Source: a bacterium 1XD42-1 (GTDB taxonomy: Bacteria > Bacillota > Clostridia > Oscillospirales > Ruminococcaceae). Taken from it: a stretch of 38,800 bases of DNA. The DNA is taken from NCBI GenBank assembly GCA_003612625.1, contig RAZJ01000026.1, positions 1-38,800 on the forward strand, written 5' to 3'. Each line of letters begins with the position of its first letter. Positions within the stretch are counted from its first letter, which is position 1. The position numbers and the translations under genes were made by a program. The notes under the pieces are model-generated. The model worked only from the letters and a program-made list of their open reading frames with translations, had not been told where the DNA came from and did no database searches. Shown here piece by piece: positions 34,620-38,800 of the stretch.

Positions 34620-35003
34620 TTAGGAATTTTCTGTTTGGGAAATCATTCCAAAAGTTTCTTGTAATTCTTTTATATCTTCTGCTGTAAAAGACTGATCTTT
34701 CACTAATGATAAAACTAATGATTTTGGCGAATTTTTATAAAGGCGTTTCATCAACAACGCCGTTTCAAATTTCCGGTATTCCTCCCGGTCAATTTGTGAA
34801 CGGTAAAAATTAAAATGTCCCTCTTTCACACATTCCAATACACCTTTTTCGCAAAGGCGGGTCAACATACTTTGCAGGGGCTGCCGTGAAAGTTTGCGCT
34901 CTAAATTGATTGTTTTTAATATTTCCCCTGTTTGAACCAATTCTTTTCCAGAAAACCAAATTGCATTCATAATCTCAATTTCACGTTTTGTTAAAAGCTC
35001 CAT
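34620..35003 (-). CDS. BlaI/MecI/CopY-family repressor
   Basis: This 127-aa winged-helix protein starts MELLTKREIEIMNAIWFSG, as in BlaI, with the recognition helix region SRQPLQSMLTRLCEKGVLE and a helical dimer domain after it. BlaI-type repressors bind as dimers at their own promoter and are cleaved or released when the partner M56 protease is activated. I chose the ATG at 35003 with GAGGAA upstream. Its promoter carries a GCATNNNGTTTCAT motif at the predicted start site, so autoregulation is likely. The gene for the partner protease follows directly. Confidence 0.9.
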   Translation of the reverse strand: MELLTKREIEIMNAIWFSGKELVQTGEILKTINLERKLSRQPLQSMLTRLCEKGVLECVKEGHFNFYRSQIDREEYRKFETALLMKRLYKNSPKSLVLSLVKDQSFTAEDIKELQETFGMISQTENS

Positions 35004-35103
35004 AAGCCAATTCCTCTTCCACAATATTTTTTAATTACATTACACATAGTATAAATTTTGTCAGGGAATCGCTAAGAAATGGAATTTGACATGTTTAAAA
35101 AGA

Positions 35104-35117
35104 ATGAAACAACATGC
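35104..35117 (-). promoter_or_regulatory. Operator-like motif at the repressor promoter (GCATGTTGTTTCAT)
   Basis: On the minus strand this motif begins eight bases after the -10 box of the repressor promoter, i.e. over the predicted transcription start. It matches the copy at 37036-37049 in position and orientation. Binding of the BlaI-like protein here is inferred. Confidence 0.55.
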
Positions 35118-35125
35118 TTTTGATA

Positions 35126-35154
35126 AGTATACCATAATTAGTATCTGTTGTCAA
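35126..35154 (-). promoter_or_regulatory. Promoter of the BlaI/BlaR-like operon
   Basis: TTGACA and TATACT are separated by 17 bases on the minus strand. The predicted start is near 35119, leaving a leader of about 115 bases before the repressor ATG. Confidence 0.8.
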
Positions 35155-35199
35155 CAGAAAATCTCTTTTTATCGTAATATTGTTTAGGTAAAACGACGA

Positions 35200-35235
35200 A
35201 AATTCCCTAAAAGCTACAAAGCTTTTGGGGAATTT
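35200..35235. terminator. Hairpin terminator after the 559-aa secreted protein gene
   Basis: AAATTCCC-T-AAAAGCT and AGCTTTT-G-GGGAATTT pair around a four-base loop, giving about 15 pairs with one mismatch or wobble. It lies 35 bases after the stop of the 559-aa gene, upstream of the repressor promoter. The U run on the minus strand is TTTT only. Confidence 0.7.
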
Positions 35236-35269
35236 CTATCCATTTTACAAGAAAAATTTTATTGACGGA

Positions 35270-36949
35270 TCAATTCCATACTTGCCATTGACCACCTGGT
35301 CTTTGGCCCCATTTTCCAACAATTTTCAGCGCAGCAAGCCCAGTTACTGTTGAAACAGGTATTTCTTCTACCGCACCATCACAAGCAATGATTAGTTTTG
35401 TTTGGGAGATAAATTTGGTGGAATAGCCGCTTACATAAGCCCATTCTCCAATTACACCATTAACACCACCTGGAGCGTATCTGCCAGTAGTCATTTCAAA
35501 GAATTCTTTTTGTGTAATGTGATAATCAAAATTACCACTGGAATCTGTTTGAACGGTTCCCTCTATCGGATAACAGCCAGGGACTGACATATAAATTCTA
35601 ACTGTTTTATTAGCTACCGGGCCGTCATCATAAGCAACTTTTCCCCGAATTCTAATTTCGCTACCTACAAGATCTCTATAGTCATCCGGGAGTGGACGTG
35701 TAACTGCATTAAAAATATAATCCGCATCTTCGTTATCGTACGCTAAAGCTTCTGAATACTTATACCAATTGGGAGTTGAATTTTGTTGCACACAATACTC
35801 AGATAAAGTAATTGACGGAACTGGACGCTCGGTAACGGTGTAGTTAAAAATTGCCCAATCGGACCATGCTCCATGACTATCTGATACACTGAACCATACT
35901 TGATACGTTCCGGCTTCTGGGAAAGCAAAAAGAATTTGTTTCTTTTCAGAATCCACTTTTGTTAAATATTTGCTGATATTTTCTGCTTTTTCGCTTCCAT
36001 TGGCATATACTTGTCCCCGGACGTCGCTAATATAGTCACCCGCATCATTGTCAACACAATTTACCCAGGAAATGGCACAAGGGCCATCTGTATATACTTC
36101 ACCATTGCTGGGAGCAAAAACAGCATTATTAATTGGACGGGTATTGCTGTCAGCAGATTCAACATTGATTACAATTTTTAAAATATTGGAAAGTGCTCCC
36201 CTGGAATCCTGCACTTGGTATGTCATTTGATATTGTCCCGGCGTAGAAAACTGTGTTGCAAATCCAATGTTACCTGAAATATTCCCAATAATGTCAGAGC
36301 TGGAAATTCCACCAATCATGATATTGGTAATTTCGTCGCCATCCGGATCATAAGTAAAATTTTCACCATTGTATGACCATAACCAGGCAATCTGAGTCGC
36401 TGTTGTAATGTTACCATTTTTTAAGGATTCGGGATTTAATACAACATATTGTAATCCTGCAACGGGCGGCGTATTGGTATCATATGCCGAAGGTTGGTCA
36501 ATTTCTTCTTTTTCAACATTAGCACCGCCAAATTTTGCATTACGGTTAAGATGTACTTTTTTAGAGCTGAAAGCTCCTTCTCCATCTTCAAATATAACTT
36601 CAGCTTTGCTTAATTCAGGATCTTTATTAGCATCTTTCGTATTTTCTTTTTCTTCTTTTTGGGAAAGCTCATCATTAGAATCCTCAGATTTTTCCTCTGA
36701 ATGATTCTTTTCAGATTCTTCTACATCTGCTACAGGGGCGGCATCGGAAGCATCTTCTTGGTTTAAAGAATCTGCATCAGATTCTTTAACAGTTTGCCCT
36801 TCAATTTCATTCACTGAAGCGGCTATTGTACTTGTATCTTGCACATTTTCCGAATTTTCTTCTGCAAAAACGATTCCGCCCGGTACAATAAGTGATAATG
36901 AGAGCATTGCAGCAAATATTCTCGTTAACAAACTTTTCTTATTTTTCAT
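35270..36949 (-). CDS. Secreted multi-domain surface protein
   Basis: This 559-aa protein has a signal peptide (MKNKKSLLTRIFAAMLSLSLIVPGG..., cleavage near VFAEEN) and a long acidic Ser/Glu/Asp-rich linker (about residues 30-140). Two PKD/cadherin-like domains follow, ending STPGQYQMTYQVQDSRG and PEAGTYQVWFSVSDSHG; these two are clearly related repeats. A carboxypeptidase-regulatory-like beta domain comes next (IRGKVAYDDGPVANKTVRI...TDSSGNFDYHIT). There is no LPXTG, SLH or transmembrane anchor, and no catalytic motif. Its promoter carries the same motif as the repressor promoter, so it is probably in the same regulon. Confidence 0.83.
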   Translation of the reverse strand: MKNKKSLLTRIFAAMLSLSLIVPGGIVFAEENSENVQDTSTIAASVNEIEGQTVKESDADSLNQEDASDAAPVADVEESEKNHSEEKSEDSNDELSQKEEKENTKDANKDPELSKAEVIFEDGEGAFSSKKVHLNRNAKFGGANVEKEEIDQPSAYDTNTPPVAGLQYVVLNPESLKNGNITTATQIAWLWSYNGENFTYDPDGDEITNIMIGGISSSDIIGNISGNIGFATQFSTPGQYQMTYQVQDSRGALSNILKIVINVESADSNTRPINNAVFAPSNGEVYTDGPCAISWVNCVDNDAGDYISDVRGQVYANGSEKAENISKYLTKVDSEKKQILFAFPEAGTYQVWFSVSDSHGAWSDWAIFNYTVTERPVPSITLSEYCVQQNSTPNWYKYSEALAYDNEDADYIFNAVTRPLPDDYRDLVGSEIRIRGKVAYDDGPVANKTVRIYMSVPGCYPIEGTVQTDSSGNFDYHITQKEFFEMTTGRYAPGGVNGVIGEWAYVSGYSTKFISQTKLIIACDGAVEEIPVSTVTGLAALKIVGKWGQRPGGQWQVWN

Positions 36950-37035
36950 ATTATACTTTCCTTTCTCATTTCTGATGCGTTAAAAGTCTTCATCCATAAA
37001 ATTTAATCAAGCTATCACATCCTTTATTTTACAGC

Positions 37036-37049
37036 ATGAAACTGTATGC
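37036..37049 (-). promoter_or_regulatory. Operator-like motif at the promoter of the 559-aa protein gene (GCATACAGTTTCAT)
   Basis: The motif starts six bases after the -10 box, over the predicted transcription start. It overlaps a perfect dyad TACAG-N7-CTGTA (37030-37046), which suits a dimeric repressor. Confidence 0.6.
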
Positions 37050-37055
37050 TTATAT

Positions 37056-37084
37056 ATTATATACTATAAAAATATAGTTGTCAA
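37056..37084 (-). promoter_or_regulatory. Consensus promoter of the 559-aa protein gene
   Basis: TTGACA, 17 bases, TATAAT on the minus strand: a full consensus match. The predicted start is near 37049, with a leader of about 100 bases. So strong a promoter would be expected to need a repressor. Confidence 0.88.
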
Positions 37085-37148
37085 TATTTTTCATATATTA
37101 CGCCCATTTTGAAGAAATATGCTGCTGGCTAAAAAATAAATTCAATCA

Positions 37149-37177
37149 TTGCAGAGAGAGGAGCTTTTCTATATAAT
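37149..37177 (+). promoter_or_regulatory. Promoter of the HipA-like gene
   Basis: TTGCAG and TATAAT are 17 bases apart on the plus strand. The predicted start is near 37184, 25 bases before the ATG at 37209. Confidence 0.75.
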
Positions 37178-37208
37178 AAAAATATATGCTAGAGAGGAGA
37201 CAAAGCCA

Positions 37209-38318
37209 ATGACGGAGCACAGAAGAACCGACTATATTCTGTTGAACAAGGATATTCCCATGCTGGAATTTCATTGCCAGCGTAATGCCTTTGGTGAGCC
37301 AGAATTTTTTGAAGACTGCTGGCACACGCCTCTCCGGCCAATTGGATACAAGAATCTTACCATTTTTTTGGAGCAGAGGAAGGCTCCTAAGCATCGTAAG
37401 CATATTCAGCAGTTACTGGAACAGTATGGATGCGATGATCCAGAGGGATTTCTCCGTGTTACTCACGCGCTGTCACTAAATGACACTTTCTGGGTGTGCG
37501 AGGCCAACTCCTCACTAACTTGGCGGGATGTTTCCCTGTACAGCAATCCATTTAGTGAGATCATTAGTGAGGCTGCCTTCGATGGAATCATCAGTGAAAC
37601 CGATCTGTCTTCTACTTCACCGGAATTTGGAACAGATGGATATTATGCTAAATGTTGGAGAAGAGAAGATAACAGTATCTATCTTTACAAAAGCGGCAGT
37701 GCACATTATGAAATAGAACCGCTTTCCGAGTATTTAGCCACACAACTTTCTAAGCAACTATGCCCTAAAGCTGTACTTTATGAGATGGACTACTATCACG
37801 GAAAACTTGTTAGTAAATGTCCACTTTTTACAAATGAAAACATCGGGCTTGCAAAAGCTAGCGCTGTCTTTTGTGGGGAAGAACGTACCATACCTGAGCT
37901 ACTGTCTTTTTTCGATCATGTCGGAAGCGGAAATGCTTTTCGACGAATGTGCATATTAGATGCTGTCATTCTAAATACAGACCGCCATTACGGTAATTTT
38001 GGTGTGCTGTTTGATACAGACACGCTGGAAGTCCTAAAAATGGCACCTGTGTTCGACCATAATCGCAGCCTTCTGCCAGAATTAGATAATGATCAACTGG
38101 CAGACCCGGCTTGGTATCTACGTCGCTGCAAGCCAAAATTGGGCCAGGACTTTCTGTGGAATGCCAAAGGTTTATTAACTGATGATATCCGCCAAGAACT
38201 AATTAAACTGAAGGACTTTGCCTTTCAGCAACACCCGTATATCCATGTTGAACAGGCCCGGTTAGATGCTCTCAACAAAATTGTTCAAAATCAGATACAT
38301 CTTATTTTATCAGACTAA
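37209..38318 (+). CDS. HipA-like kinase-fold protein
   Basis: This 369-aa protein has the C-terminal HipA-type kinase features: ILNTDRHYGNFGVLFD as catalytic loop (Asp and Asn), and MAPVFDHNRSLLPE as the metal-binding Asp segment. HipA kinases phosphorylate protein or tRNA-charging targets and often pair with a HipB antitoxin. Here no helix-turn-helix partner gene is found next to it, and the N-terminal ~100 residues differ from classical HipA. The ATG at 37209 is preceded by GAGAGGAG, and the predicted transcript starts at about 37184, which excludes the longer open frame. It is the only plus-strand gene in the window. Confidence 0.82.
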   Translation: MTEHRRTDYILLNKDIPMLEFHCQRNAFGEPEFFEDCWHTPLRPIGYKNLTIFLEQRKAPKHRKHIQQLLEQYGCDDPEGFLRVTHALSLNDTFWVCEANSSLTWRDVSLYSNPFSEIISEAAFDGIISETDLSSTSPEFGTDGYYAKCWRREDNSIYLYKSGSAHYEIEPLSEYLATQLSKQLCPKAVLYEMDYYHGKLVSKCPLFTNENIGLAKASAVFCGEERTIPELLSFFDHVGSGNAFRRMCILDAVILNTDRHYGNFGVLFDTDTLEVLKMAPVFDHNRSLLPELDNDQLADPAWYLRRCKPKLGQDFLWNAKGLLTDDIRQELIKLKDFAFQQHPYIHVEQARLDALNKIVQNQIHLILSD

Positions 38319-38601
38319 TCTAAAAAATGCCTGGGATAGAATCACAAGAACTCCCTTTGTTTCCTTGTACTATCTTAGAGTTAATCTAAAATTTTTTAAA
38401 TTGCGTGTGAAGTCTCCTATACTCAATACCAGAAATTTTTAATGTTATGATATTATTTTCCTCTTGCAATATCAGCATTTTTAATATTTTTGACATCTAT
38501 GCTCCTCAAAACTTGATCTCTCTTTTCTCAATTTCTGTTTAAAAGTCTTATTATAAGGAATCGAAATAAATAATAATTTATACAAATAACTCTTAATCCT
38601 C

Positions 38602-38731
38602 TTTGAATATTCCTATTTTTTATGGTAATAATATGATATGTACCATATATTTCTTATATCTGCCATCCATATTTTGTTATAACAGCTCAAGATGTTGCAT
38701 CATATACTAATTTAAAAAATTATTAAAACTA
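38602..38731 (+). repeat. Right copy of diverged ~130-bp direct repeat
   Basis: It aligns with 97-227 in the same orientation at roughly 80% identity and runs directly into the right end repeat. The non-coding stretch 38319-38601 after the HipA-like gene is AT-rich; I see no clear terminator or open frame in it. Confidence 0.75.
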
Positions 38732-38800
38732 TAAATGAGCAAATCTGAAAAATGACAAAAAAGAGGGCATAGCCTCAAGTGTTATAATGGAAGCACGACC
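38724..38800. repeat. Right copy of 77-bp terminal inverted repeat
   Basis: Exact reverse complement of bases 1-77, including the inward-reading terminator hairpin at 38757-38776. It marks the border of a multi-copy element beyond the window. Confidence 0.9.
38757..38776 (-). terminator. Inward-reading intrinsic terminator in the right end repeat
   Basis: Mirror copy of the hairpin at 25-44: GAGGC-TAT-GCCCTC followed by six T on the minus strand. It would stop transcription coming from outside the right end. Confidence 0.55.

Overview
This window is about 38.8 kb of AT-rich DNA with strong AAGGAGG-type ribosome binding sites, TTGACA/TATAAT promoters, a BlaI/BlaR-type regulator pair and a wall-polymer gene set. 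It fits a Gram-positive Clostridia (Bacillota) bacterium, probably gut-associated, but species cannot be fixed from the sequence. No tRNA, rRNA, CRISPR array, integrase or intact insertion sequence is visible. The two window ends are an exact 77-bp inverted repeat, which looks like an assembly break at a multi-copy element. A diverged direct repeat of about 130 bp (roughly 80% identical) lies just inside each end.

About 28 kb (positions 457-28817) is one minus-strand surface-polysaccharide operon. Its genes overlap or are at most 77 bp apart. The only strong promoter I see is at 28789-28817, followed by a structured leader of about 290 nt. The first gene is not a sugar gene. It is a TnpB/Cas12-family protein in which all three RuvC catalytic acidic residues are replaced. 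After it come two glycosyltransferases, a heptose pathway (HddA kinase, NDP-sugar epimerase, fused HddC-GmhB, GmhA), a CDP-glycerol-type transferase, and a Dlt-like acylation module (MBOAT, DltD-like protein, adenylation enzyme, carrier protein, plus a PLP decarboxylase). Next are an ABC exporter, a three-component Gtr-like glycosylation set, and a deoxysugar set: 2,3-dehydratase, 3-ketoreductase, two paralogous reductases around an RmlC-like epimerase, UDP-galactopyranose mutase, RmlA and RmlB. Together these predict an exported, acyl-decorated polysaccharide carrying heptose, galactofuranose and a 2,6-dideoxyhexose. One reductase gene ends in a 17-base C tract whose length sets its C-terminus and its coupling to the next gene.

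Positions 28880-36950 hold a second minus-strand block: a BlaI-type repressor, a BlaR1-like M56 sensor protease fused to a degenerate M23 domain, two signal-peptide proteins, two unrecognised helical proteins, and upstream a 559-aa secreted multi-domain protein. Four copies of the motif GCATNNNGTTTCAT lie in upstream regions of this block. Two sit at the predicted transcription starts of the repressor gene and the 559-aa protein gene, so a shared regulon is likely. A single plus-strand HipA-like kinase gene (37209-38318) has its own promoter.

The best candidate for an undescribed system is the nuclease-dead TnpB-like protein with its structured leader, placed as first gene of a very long capsule-type operon. 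An RNA-guided or RNA-binding role in controlling the operon (repression, attenuation or processive antitermination) is an inference from architecture only.
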